From Maccoyibacter intestinihominis (GTDB taxonomy: Bacteria > Bacillota > Clostridia > Lachnospirales > Lachnospiraceae), in NCBI RefSeq assembly GCF_040096355.1, contig NZ_JBBMEX010000016.1, forward strand, positions 1 to 54,364: a DNA stretch of 54,364 nucleotides, written 5' to 3'. Shown one piece after another: positions 40,578 to 48,931 of the stretch. Each line of letters begins with the position of its first letter. The stretch's first letter is position 1. The translations under genes were made by a program, and so were the position numbers. The notes beneath the pieces are model-generated. The model had not been told where the DNA came from and searched no databases. It was given only the letters and a program-made list of their open reading frames with translations.

Positions 40578-41864
40578 CTATTTTTCCTGCCTTTTACCTT
40601 CGTTAAATTCGCGAACTAAATTTGCTTTCGCTGCCATACTGTCTGCTTTTACATGTTTCTTCTTCTCATCAGCTTCTTTTAACTTCTCTTCTTTTTCTTT
40701 TGAAGAAGCCTCATAACTGATATTCTTTGTTTTGATCTTAGCAGCTTTCTTCATGTCTTCCTCAGAAATTCCGAGTTTTTCACGTTTCTTCTTCATCTTT
40801 TCCTGATTCTTGGCAATAATGTCATTTAAATCAATTTTTTCCATATGTTTATTGATGAAGAACTGCTGTACTGCACGAAATACTGCGGCTGAAATCCAGT
40901 AAATACCAAGACCTACAGGAACCGTAAAACACATAACAAATGAGAACAACGGCATAATGATATTCATTGTTTTCATCTGAGCTGCCATTGCATCGGTACT
41001 AGAATCACCTGTCTGTGTCTGCTGTGGCTGAGGCATCATCTTAATGTTAATCACCTGTGTTACATAAGAGATAATCGGGATCAATAAAGCTCCGATCAAC
41101 ATCAGCCATGAATGGGATGCAAAACTGGACTTAATTGTGGATAATGGTGAATCCGCAATATTTAAACCTAAAAAGGTAACCATTGGCTCTACCTGATCAT
41201 GTGTTGTCTGGATCAGATCTGTTAAAGAACCGAATTTGTCCTGTAAAAAGTTCCATCCGTCAGAAGGCATTTTATAAAGAACATCTACGATATTATTCTT
41301 TACAGCCGTTGTGTCCTTTGCAGAAAAATCAACCATCTTGGATGTAAGATTGTTAATTTTTCCGGCATCCACATAATCTGTTAAAATTTTATCAAATCCA
41401 TCCGTCGTATAAATTGCATTGACCAGATTTGAAAATACACCTTTTACACCGTTTACATAAGCCGGTACGTTAATGATTACACGATATAATGCTAACAGGA
41501 TCGGGAATGTAATGAATAACTGTAAACAGGTTCCCGAAGGTGATACTCCGTATTTGTTATACACTTCCTGAGTCTCTTCACCCATCTTCTGTCTTGAAAC
41601 AGCATCTGTTTTATTCTTATACTTCTTCTGAATTGCCTGAAGCTCCGGCTGCATCTTCTGTGACAGCTTTGAAAATTTCTGCTGCTTGATCGTCAGCGGA
41701 AGCATACACAGGTAAATGATCATTGTCAAAATGATGATCGTCAGACCAATATCCTGGATTCCTATTTTATCCAGCACGATATAAATACCGTTCATTACCC
41801 AGCCTAACAGCTTTGCGATTGGTCCGAGGATTGCACCTGAATATTGTGTTAAAATAATATCCAT
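40578..41864 (-). CDS. yidC: membrane protein insertase YidC/Oxa1
   Basis: The 428-residue protein has five conserved membrane helices, beginning with IGLTIIILTMIIYLCMLPLTIKQQ and ending with MPLFSFVMCFTVPVGLGIYWI. The basic cytoplasmic loop (KMQPELQAIQKKYKN) is typical, and a long Lys-rich tail (about 345-428) can touch ribosomes. The region between helices 2 and 3 (about 150-245) is longer than in SpoIIIJ. No lipobox is visible. It inserts membrane proteins with or without Sec. Confidence 0.95.
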   Translation of the reverse strand: MDIILTQYSGAILGPIAKLLGWVMNGIYIVLDKIGIQDIGLTIIILTMIIYLCMLPLTIKQQKFSKLSQKMQPELQAIQKKYKNKTDAVSRQKMGEETQEVYNKYGVSPSGTCLQLFITFPILLALYRVIINVPAYVNGVKGVFSNLVNAIYTTDGFDKILTDYVDAGKINNLTSKMVDFSAKDTTAVKNNIVDVLYKMPSDGWNFLQDKFGSLTDLIQTTHDQVEPMVTFLGLNIADSPLSTIKSSFASHSWLMLIGALLIPIISYVTQVINIKMMPQPQQTQTGDSSTDAMAAQMKTMNIIMPLFSFVMCFTVPVGLGIYWISAAVFRAVQQFFINKHMEKIDLNDIIAKNQEKMKKKREKLGISEEDMKKAAKIKTKNISYEASSKEKEEKLKEADEKKKHVKADSMAAKANLVREFNEGKRQEK

Positions 41865-41879
41865 GAAAAACCTCCTACG

Positions 41880-42089
41880 CTATGGAACAGGATCATATCC
41901 ACCTTTTGAAAAAGGATTACATCTCAATATTCGCCATGCCGCTAAAGCACCGCCCTTAAAAGCTCCGTACTTTTCCACTGCTTCTAAACCATAAGTAGAA
42001 CAGGTCGGATAATAAGGACATTTTGTTTTCTTTAACGGAGATAAATATTTTCTATAAAATTTAATTAAAGTAATTAAAATTTTTTTCAA
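41880..42089 (-). CDS. yidD: membrane protein insertion efficiency factor YidD
   Basis: The 69-residue protein reads LKKILITLIKFYRKYLSPL with CPYYPTCSTYGLEAVEKYG and ends GGYDPVP, the YidD signature. I choose the TTG at 42089 as start because homology begins there and it overlaps the rnpA stop (TTTGA); the frame upstream is rnpA sequence. The only ribosome site is a weak GGA, so translation is probably coupled to rnpA. It supports YidC. Confidence 0.88.
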   Translation of the reverse strand: MKKILITLIKFYRKYLSPLKKTKCPYYPTCSTYGLEAVEKYGAFKGGALAAWRILRCNPFSKGGYDPVP

Positions 42090-42439
42090 AATGATTCCAT
42101 CTTCTTTTTCGTTATTTTGTGAAGACCTCCAAGATGCATCAAAGCACTCTCTATCTGATGAAACCCAACCTCTTTTGCCGATGCCCTTGCGATGATTACA
42201 ATGTCCCAACCACTATGGAACATGTCTTCCTGCAATCTGTAACTTTCTCTGATTAATCTTGTTAAATGATGTCTTATAACACTATTTCCTACTTTTTTAC
42301 TAACTGATATTCCAATACGGTTTCTTTCTGTATGATTTTCTAAAATGTACATGACCAGGTATTTGTTTGCATAAGACTTACCCAGCCTGTACACCTTTTG
42401 AAAATCTCTGTTTTTTTTCAATGACTCCGAAAATTGCAT
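42086..42439 (-). CDS. rnpA: ribonuclease P protein component
   Basis: The 117-residue basic protein begins MQFSESLKKNRDFQKVYRLGKSYANKYL (in part). It has the RNR-type motif in GNSVIRHHLTRLIRESYR and IVIIARASAKEVGFHQIESAL. It binds the RNase P RNA for tRNA 5' maturation. The start at 42439 follows AGAGGA; the longer frame to 42484 begins in the rpmH-rnpA gap and is unlikely. The gap to rpmH is 55 bp and contains a small CCACG/CGTGG hairpin. Confidence 0.95.
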   Translation of the reverse strand: MQFSESLKKNRDFQKVYRLGKSYANKYLVMYILENHTERNRIGISVSKKVGNSVIRHHLTRLIRESYRLQEDMFHSGWDIVIIARASAKEVGFHQIESALMHLGGLHKITKKKMESF

Positions 42440-42494
42440 TGTCACATATCCTCTTAAAATAATTAAAATAAGAAGAAAGACCACGAAGCGTGGC

Positions 42495-42629
42495 CTATGC
42501 TGATAATTTTTTTCTTCCTTTTAATCTTCTTGCAGCCAATACTTTTCTTCCGCCTGCTGTGCTCATTCTTTTTCTAAAACCATGCACTTTAGATCTCTGT
42601 CTCTTTTTTGGTTGATAAGTCATCTTCAT
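42495..42629 (-). CDS. rpmH: 50S ribosomal protein L34
   Basis: The 44-residue protein MKMTYQPKKRQRSKVHGF followed by RKRMSTAGGRKVLAARRLKG and RKKLSA is a complete L34. It is first in the rpmH-rnpA-yidD-yidC-jag operon, the usual left neighbour of dnaA. AGGAGG lies at about 42640, upstream of the ATG at 42629. Confidence 0.98.
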   Translation of the reverse strand: MKMTYQPKKRQRSKVHGFRKRMSTAGGRKVLAARRLKGRKKLSA

Positions 42630-42667
42630 AAGTATCCACCTCCTCTATGTTAAAAAACATCTCTTCA

Positions 42668-42695
42668 ATTATAACAAAAATGTGCTCTAAGTCAA
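42668..42695 (-). promoter_or_regulatory. promoter of the rpmH operon
   Basis: On the minus strand TTGACT (42690-42695), a 16-bp spacer and TATAAT (42668-42673) lie 39 bp before the start codon. Confidence 0.75.
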
Positions 42696-42775
42696 GCTAT
42701 TACGGCATTTTTTTATAATTAGAAATTTTTACCTACTATATATATAAGGAAGAAACTCATACCCACAAGATATAG

Positions 42776-42987
42776 TTATTCACTTTTTATCCAATGAATA
42801 TCCACATGTTGAAAACCTGTCTATAAAATGTGGATATAAACTGTATAAGACGTTTATAACGTTCCCTGCTATCCCCTATACGCCTCCATTTTTTTCATTG
42901 ATTATTTAGGCGATATAGTTTATTATAGTAAGTGTGGATTTTTTTAGGACAGACTTATTTCCTATTATATACATAATAAAATCCACA
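42776..42987. other. oriC part 1: DnaA-box cluster between rpmH and dnaA
   Basis: Near-consensus DnaA boxes occur in both orientations: TTATTCACT (42776), TTATCCAAT (42787), ATATCCACA (42798), TGTGGATAT (42829), TGTGGATTT (42933) and AAATCCACA (42979). Each differs from TTATNCACA by one or two bases. Gene direction flips across this 383-bp gap. They may act in dnaA autoregulation as well as initiation, since two flank the dnaA promoter. Confidence 0.75.
42898..42926 (+). promoter_or_regulatory. probable dnaA promoter
   Basis: TTGATT (42898-42903) and TATTAT (42921-42926) are 17 bp apart. A DnaA-box-like TGTGGATTT follows at 42933 where bound DnaA could block transcription. Confidence 0.55.
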
Positions 42988-43012
42988 GACTAAAAAGTTA
43001 TTGGAGATTTAT

Positions 43013-44374
43013 ATGGAACAAATAGAACAGATTATTGAAAAATGGGATGAAATCTTAAATACGGTAAAAGAAGAACATGAGATTTCCGAAGTTTCTTTCA
43101 ATACATGGTTAAAACCTCTCTCTGTCTTTGCTGTAGAGAATAACAAATTATATATCTTAGTACCGGACGAGCAGATTGGACTTAGTTATATCACCAAGAA
43201 ATTCCTGCTCCCGATTCGTGTGTCGGTTGCAGAGATTACCGGAACCGATTATGAGATTGAGTTTATTCTTCCGGAACAGACAAAGAAAATCAAACCTTAT
43301 AAAGCAAAAAATATCGGGATGACAGAAAGTGGAGGAACCGGTTCTGCCTTAAATCCAAATTATACTTTTGATACATTTGTCGTTGGAAATAACAATAAGT
43401 TAGCATATGCAGCATCTTTAGCTGTAGCAGAATCTCCGGGCGAGGTGTACAACCCTCTCTTCTTATATGGAGGAGTCGGACTTGGCAAGACCCACCTGAT
43501 GCATTCCATTGCTCACTTTATCCAGACGAACAATCCGAGCATGAAGGTTCTTTATGTATCTTCTGAGATATTTACAAATGAATTGATCGACTCTATTCGT
43601 AACGGAAACAATTCCTCGATGAATAAGTTCCGTGATAAATACAGAAATATCGACGTACTGTTGATCGACGATATCCAGTTTATTATAGGTAAGGAAAGTA
43701 CACAGGAAGAGTTTTTCCACACTTTCAACGAGCTTCATATGGCAAAAAAGGCAATTATCATATCTTCCGATAAGCCACCGAAGGATATGGAAACACTCGA
43801 AGAACGTATCCGCTCTCGTTTTGAATGGGGACTGATCACCGATATCGGTTCTCCGGACTATGAGACGAGAATGGCTATTTTAAGAAGAAAAAAAGATATG
43901 GATGACTTTGAATTGGATGATGAAATCTTAGATTACATTGCAACCAATATCAAATCCAATATCCGTGAGCTGGAAGGTGCCTTAAATAAATTACTGGCAT
44001 ACTCTAACTTAGAACACAAGCAGATTACCATGGAAGTTGCAATTGAAGAATTACAAAACATCATTTCACCGGATAAGCCAAAGGAGATCACACCACAGCT
44101 TATCATTGATGTTGTCTGCGAACATTTTGGAATTACCTTAGACCAGATCAAATCCAAAAGCAGAAGTAACGATATTGCAAAGCCAAGACAGATTGCCATG
44201 TACCTGTCTAAGAATATGACGGATGCATCCTTAGATAGTATCGGTTCTCTTTTAGGAGGCAGAGACCACTCTACCATTATCCATGGAATTAATAAGATTA
44301 CGGATGAGTACGAATCGAACGAAAATATCCACAATTCCATCGATACCATAAAGAAAAAGATCAACCCGAATTAA
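43013..44374 (+). CDS. dnaA: chromosomal replication initiator DnaA
   Basis: The 453-residue protein begins MEQIEQIIEKWDEIL (domain I). It has the AAA+ domain with Walker A YGGVGLGKTHLMHSI, Walker B DVLLIDDIQFI and the box VII Arg region. The C-terminal DNA-binding domain carries the signature LLGGRDHSTIIHGINKI. It melts the origin and loads helicase. The start at 43013 follows GGAG; a TTG at 43001 in frame is inside the leader. DnaA boxes flank the gene on both sides. Confidence 0.98.
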   Translation: MEQIEQIIEKWDEILNTVKEEHEISEVSFNTWLKPLSVFAVENNKLYILVPDEQIGLSYITKKFLLPIRVSVAEITGTDYEIEFILPEQTKKIKPYKAKNIGMTESGGTGSALNPNYTFDTFVVGNNNKLAYAASLAVAESPGEVYNPLFLYGGVGLGKTHLMHSIAHFIQTNNPSMKVLYVSSEIFTNELIDSIRNGNNSSMNKFRDKYRNIDVLLIDDIQFIIGKESTQEEFFHTFNELHMAKKAIIISSDKPPKDMETLEERIRSRFEWGLITDIGSPDYETRMAILRRKKDMDDFELDDEILDYIATNIKSNIRELEGALNKLLAYSNLEHKQITMEVAIEELQNIISPDKPKEITPQLIIDVVCEHFGITLDQIKSKSRSNDIAKPRQIAMYLSKNMTDASLDSIGSLLGGRDHSTIIHGINKITDEYESNENIHNSIDTIKKKINPN

Positions 44375-44375
44375 G

Positions 44376-44559
44376 TTATTCACAAATCATCCGGTTGGAA
44401 TCTACAGAGTTTTCACAGGGTTATGAAGTTCATAATTTTCTTTAAGCCCTTGATTTTTCAAGCCTTAGAGAGTTATTCACTTATTAACACCCTCTACGAA
44501 GAAGACTTTTAATTATTAAATTATATTATATATTTATAGGCAGGAAGGAGTTATTCACA
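44376..44559. other. oriC part 2: DnaA boxes and AT-rich unwinding region before dnaN
   Basis: Perfect TTATNCACA boxes lie at 44376-44384 and 44551-44559, and TTATTCACT at 44473. An AT-only-like stretch at about 44509-44538 is a good DNA unwinding element. The last box overlaps the spacer between the dnaN ribosome site (AAGGAG, 44545-44550) and its ATG. Together with the cluster before dnaA this is a bipartite origin as in Bacillus. Confidence 0.8.
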
Positions 44560-44561
44560 AA

Positions 44562-45674
44562 ATGAAATTAATCTGTTCCAAATCGAATTTATTGTATGGT
44601 GTTAATACTGTATCAAAAGCAGTTCCTACCAGAACTACGATGGCAATATTAGAATGCATTTTAATAGATGCTTCTTCAAATGAAATTAAATTAACTGCAA
44701 ATGATATGGAACTTGGAATTGAGACTGTAATAGACGGTACTATAGAAGAAAACGGAATCATTGCGTTAGATGCAAAGATCTTTTCCGATATCGTAAGAAA
44801 ACTTCCGGATAATGATGTTGTGATCGAAACGGACGACAGCTTTAAGACAACCATTACCTGTGAAAAAGCAAAGTTCAATATTGTTGGTAAATCAGGAGAA
44901 GATTTTTCCTATATCCCATATATAGAAAGAAAAGAACCGATCACTATGTCTCAGTTTACCTTAAAAGAAGTCATTCGTCAGACCATCTTTTCTATTTCAG
45001 ACAATGACAACAATAAACTGATGACCGGAGAATTGTTTGAGATCAATGAAAACCAGCTTAAGGTGGTATCCTTAGACGGACACCGTGTGTCTATCAGAAA
45101 TATACAGTTAAACAGCAGCTACGATTATAAAAAAGTCGTTGTACCGGGAAAGACTTTACAGGAGATCAGCAAGATTATCCCTGGAACAACCGATGAAAAT
45201 GTGGATATCTTCCTGACAGGCAACCACATTGTGTTTGAATTTAACCGGACAACCGTAGTATCGAGACTGATCGAAGGTGAATATTTAAGAATTGAGCAGA
45301 TGCTCTCTTCCGATTATGAGACAAAGATCAAGATCAATAAAAGAGAATTATTAAGCTGTATCGACCGTGCAACCCTTTTAGTAAAAGAGGGAGATAAAAA
45401 ACCGATCATCATGAATGTAACGGAAGGAAATATGGAATTAAAGATCCAGTCCTTTATCGGTTCCATGAATGAAGATATTGATATCGAAAAAGAAGGAAAA
45501 GACATTCTGATCGGATTTAATCCAAAATTCTTCATAGATGCACTTCGTGTAATTGACGATGAGGAAGTGACACTTTACATGGTAAATCCGAAAGCACCTT
45601 GCTTTATCAAAGATGACCAGGGAAGTTATATTTATCTGATTCTTCCAGTCAACTTTAACAATGTTGCAAATTAA
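44562..45674 (+). CDS. dnaN: DNA polymerase III sliding clamp (beta subunit)
   Basis: The 370-residue protein has three clamp domains: it starts MKLICSKSNLLYGVNTVSKA, has LSGDGHRVS-like VSLDGHRVSIRNIQL in the middle, and ends in the clamp-typical YLILPVNFN. It forms the ring that tethers polymerase to DNA. The start at 44562 has AAGGAG 11 bp upstream. Confidence 0.98.
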   Translation: MKLICSKSNLLYGVNTVSKAVPTRTTMAILECILIDASSNEIKLTANDMELGIETVIDGTIEENGIIALDAKIFSDIVRKLPDNDVVIETDDSFKTTITCEKAKFNIVGKSGEDFSYIPYIERKEPITMSQFTLKEVIRQTIFSISDNDNNKLMTGELFEINENQLKVVSLDGHRVSIRNIQLNSSYDYKKVVVPGKTLQEISKIIPGTTDENVDIFLTGNHIVFEFNRTTVVSRLIEGEYLRIEQMLSSDYETKIKINKRELLSCIDRATLLVKEGDKKPIIMNVTEGNMELKIQSFIGSMNEDIDIEKEGKDILIGFNPKFFIDALRVIDDEEVTLYMVNPKAPCFIKDDQGSYIYLILPVNFNNVAN

Positions 45675-45689
45675 GGAGCCTGTGAACAG

Positions 45690-45905
45690 ATGGAAACAAT
45701 AAGAATAAAAGATGAATATATAAGACTCGGACAGGCGTTGAAGTTAGCAGGTCTGGTGGGTTCCGGCGTTGATGCAAAGATGGTCATACAGGACGGGCTT
45801 GTAAAAGTCAACGGTGAGACCGAGTATCAGCGTGGAAAAAAACTCCACGACAAAGATGTAGTAACTTACGAAGGAGAATCTTTTCAAGTAGAGACATGTT
45901 TATAA
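45690..45905 (+). CDS. yaaA: S4-domain RNA-binding protein YaaA
   Basis: The 71-residue protein METIRIKDEYIRLGQALKLA is a single S4-like RNA-binding domain (GSGVDAKMVIQDGLVKVNG). It stands in its conserved place between dnaN and recF. The end overlaps recF by 10 bp. Members are linked to 23S rRNA/50S assembly, but the exact role is unsettled. Confidence 0.95.
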   Translation: METIRIKDEYIRLGQALKLAGLVGSGVDAKMVIQDGLVKVNGETEYQRGKKLHDKDVVTYEGESFQVETCL

Positions 45906-47002
45906 AATCCATAGAGTTGAACCAGTTTCGCAATTATGAGAATCTTAATCTTCAGTTTGACAATGGAACCAATATTTTATATGGCGACAATGCACAGGGA
46001 AAAACAAATGTCTTAGAAGCAGTCTGTGTCAGCGGGACAACAAAGTCACACAGAGGAAGCAAAGACAAAGAGATGATCCGGTTTGGGATGGAGGAATCCC
46101 ATATTAAGACAGTTGTGGAAAAGAAAAATATGGAGTATCAGATAGACATCCATATGAAACGCCATAAGACAAAGGGGATTGCCGTAAATAAGATTCCTTT
46201 GAAAAAGGCAAGCGAACTGTTTGGAATATTAAACATTGTACTTTTTTCACCGGAGGACTTAAACATCATCAAAAACGGTCCTTCCGAGCGTAGAAGATTC
46301 TTAGATTCCGAACTTTGTCAGTTAGATAAAATATATCTTTCTGATTTAGCAAAATATAATAAGATCTTAAATCAGAGGAACAAACTTCTAAAAGACATGA
46401 TCTATCGTCCTGACTTAAAAGAGACACTTCCTATCTGGGATGAACAGTTACTGGAATACGGCAGGCGGATAATCAGACGAAGAAAGACATTTATAGACGA
46501 GTTAAACGAAATCGTCTATGAACTTCATAGAAATATTTCAGGAAGTAAAGAAACATTAATACTAAAATACGAACCAAATATAGATGATGCATTTTTTCAG
46601 GACGAGCTGAACCGTGCAAAAGAAAAAGACCTGCGTTACTGCCAGACTTCGGTAGGACCACATCGGGATGATATGTTATTTGATGTATCGGGAATAGATA
46701 TCCGTAAATATGGTTCCCAGGGGCAGCAGAGAACGAGTGCGCTTTCTTTAAAATTAGCAGAGATAGAGCTTGTGAAAAAAAGTATTCATGAGACACCGGT
46801 TCTTTTACTGGATGATGTATTATCAGAACTTGACAGCAACAGACAGAATTATCTGCTGAACAGCATCCATGACATCCAGACAATTATAACTTGTACAGGA
46901 CTGGATGAATTTATTCGTAACCGATTTGAAATAAACAAGGTATTTAAAGTAATAGATGGCAGTATTTTTGCATGTGAACAGGAGGATTTCAATGAGCACT
47001 GA
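45896..47002 (+). CDS. recF: DNA replication and repair protein RecF
   Basis: The 368-residue SMC-like ATPase has Walker A LYGDNAQGKTNVLEA, the signature motif KYGSQGQQRTSALSLKLAE and Walker B PVLLLDDVLSELD. It loads RecA at gapped DNA. It overlaps yaaA upstream and gyrB downstream, so translation is coupled through the cluster. Confidence 0.97.
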   Translation: MFIKSIELNQFRNYENLNLQFDNGTNILYGDNAQGKTNVLEAVCVSGTTKSHRGSKDKEMIRFGMEESHIKTVVEKKNMEYQIDIHMKRHKTKGIAVNKIPLKKASELFGILNIVLFSPEDLNIIKNGPSERRRFLDSELCQLDKIYLSDLAKYNKILNQRNKLLKDMIYRPDLKETLPIWDEQLLEYGRRIIRRRKTFIDELNEIVYELHRNISGSKETLILKYEPNIDDAFFQDELNRAKEKDLRYCQTSVGPHRDDMLFDVSGIDIRKYGSQGQQRTSALSLKLAEIELVKKSIHETPVLLLDDVLSELDSNRQNYLLNSIHDIQTIITCTGLDEFIRNRFEINKVFKVIDGSIFACEQEDFNEH

Positions 47003-48908
47003 ATACGGAGCAGACCAAATACAAATTTTAGAGGGACTCGAAGCAGTCCGCAAAAGACCGGGTATGTACATTGGAAGTACCTCGTCCAGAGGACTTCATC
47101 ATTTAGTGTATGAGATTGTAGATAATGCGGTCGATGAAGCCTTAGCAGGATACTGTGACAAAATAGAAGTAACGATCAACGAAGATAATTCCATTACAGT
47201 CGAAGATGATGGTAGGGGAATACCGGTAGATATCAATCACAAAGCAGGAAAATCAGCACTTGAAGTCGTATATACCGTATTACATGCCGGAGGAAAATTC
47301 GGCGGCGGAGGATACAAAGTATCCGGAGGACTTCATGGAGTAGGTGCATCGGTAGTAAATGCGTTATCCACAACGCTCTGTGTAGAAGTTTATAAAGAGG
47401 GAAAAATTTACTTCCAGAGTTATCATATCGGAAAACCGGATGAAGACGTAAAAGTGATCGGAACCTGTGAAGAAGATAAGCATGGAACAAAAGTTACATT
47501 CCATCCGGACCCGGATATCTTTGAAGAAACAGTTTATGATTATGATACCTTAAAACAGCGACTTCGCGAGACGGCATTTTTAACAAAGGGACTTCGTATC
47601 ATCCTAAAAGATTTAAGAGAAGATCCTGTCAGGGAACATGATTTCCACTATGCCGGAGGAATCAAAGAATTTGTAACTTATCTGAATAAGAGTAAAGAAT
47701 CACTTTATCCTGAGGTCATCTATTGTGAGGGAACAAAGGATAACGTCTATGTAGAAGTGGCAATGCAGCATAATGACTCCTACAACGATGCTTCTTACAG
47801 TTTTGTAAATAACATCATTACGCCGGAAGGTGGTACACATCTGACCGGATTCCGTAATGCTTTAACAAAAACCTTTAATGCTTATGCAAGAGATAATAAG
47901 ATCTTAAAGGACAGTGATGCACAGCTTTCAGGAGATGATATCCGCGAAGGTTTAACAGCAATCATCAGTATCAAGATAGAAGAACCGCAGTTTGAAGGAC
48001 AGACCAAGCAGAAACTTGGAAACAGCGAAGCAAGAGGAGCTGTAGACAGTATCGTCAGCGAGCAGCTTACTTATTTCTTAGAGCAGAATCCGGCAATTGC
48101 CAAAACAATCTGTGAAAAATCGCTGCTTGCGCAGCGGGCAAGAGAAGCAGCAAGAAAAGCCCGTGATCTGACCAGAAGAAAGACAGCATTAGAAGGCATG
48201 TCACTTCCGGGAAAACTTGCCGACTGCTCAGACAAAGATCCAAAGAATTGCGAAATCTATATCGTAGAGGGAGATTCCGCCGGTGGTTCAGCAAAGACAG
48301 CCAGAAGCCGTTCAACACAGGCAATCCTTCCGCTTCGCGGTAAGATCTTAAACGTAGAAAAAGCAAGATTAGATAAAATATACGGAAATGCAGAAATCAA
48401 AGCCATGATCACAGCATTCGGAACAGGAATCCATGAAGATTTTGATATATCAAAACTGAGATATCACAAGATCATCATCATGACGGATGCCGATGTCGAC
48501 GGAGCACATATCAGTACGCTTCTTTTGACATTCCTGTATCGTTTTATGCCGGATTTGATCAAAGAGGGATATGTCTATTTAGCACAGCCGCCTCTTTATA
48601 AGATCGAGAAAAATAAAAAAGTCTGGTATGCATACAGTGACGAGCAGTTAAACAATATCCTCACGGAAATCGGACGTGACGGCAACAATAAAATCCAGCG
48701 TTATAAAGGATTAGGAGAAATGGATGCAGAACAGTTATGGGAAACAACCATGGATCCGGAGCGGAGAATCTTAAAGAGAGTCATCATGGATGATGAGACA
48801 TCTTCCGAAATAGACTTAACCTTTACCACTCTGATGGGAGATAAAGTAGAGCCAAGACGTGAATTTATCGAGGCAAATGCAAAATATGTAAAGAATCTTG
48901 ATGTATAG
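46992..48908 (+). CDS. gyrB: DNA gyrase subunit B
   Basis: The 638-residue protein starts MSTEYGADQIQILEGLEAV. It has the GHKL ATPase (YEIVDNAVDEALAGYCD, DDGRGIPVD, GGLHGVGASVVNALS), the transducer domain, and the TOPRIM domain (EGDSAGGSAKTARSR; IMTDADVDGAHI). It supplies ATP-driven supercoiling with GyrA. The start is the ATG at 46992, after AGGAGG; the longer frame to 46956 lies within recF. Confidence 0.98.
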   Translation: MSTEYGADQIQILEGLEAVRKRPGMYIGSTSSRGLHHLVYEIVDNAVDEALAGYCDKIEVTINEDNSITVEDDGRGIPVDINHKAGKSALEVVYTVLHAGGKFGGGGYKVSGGLHGVGASVVNALSTTLCVEVYKEGKIYFQSYHIGKPDEDVKVIGTCEEDKHGTKVTFHPDPDIFEETVYDYDTLKQRLRETAFLTKGLRIILKDLREDPVREHDFHYAGGIKEFVTYLNKSKESLYPEVIYCEGTKDNVYVEVAMQHNDSYNDASYSFVNNIITPEGGTHLTGFRNALTKTFNAYARDNKILKDSDAQLSGDDIREGLTAIISIKIEEPQFEGQTKQKLGNSEARGAVDSIVSEQLTYFLEQNPAIAKTICEKSLLAQRAREAARKARDLTRRKTALEGMSLPGKLADCSDKDPKNCEIYIVEGDSAGGSAKTARSRSTQAILPLRGKILNVEKARLDKIYGNAEIKAMITAFGTGIHEDFDISKLRYHKIIIMTDADVDGAHISTLLLTFLYRFMPDLIKEGYVYLAQPPLYKIEKNKKVWYAYSDEQLNNILTEIGRDGNNKIQRYKGLGEMDAEQLWETTMDPERRILKRVIMDDETSSEIDLTFTTLMGDKVEPRREFIEANAKYVKNLDV

Positions 48909-48931
48909 ATAACAAGAGGAGTTATTAGAAA

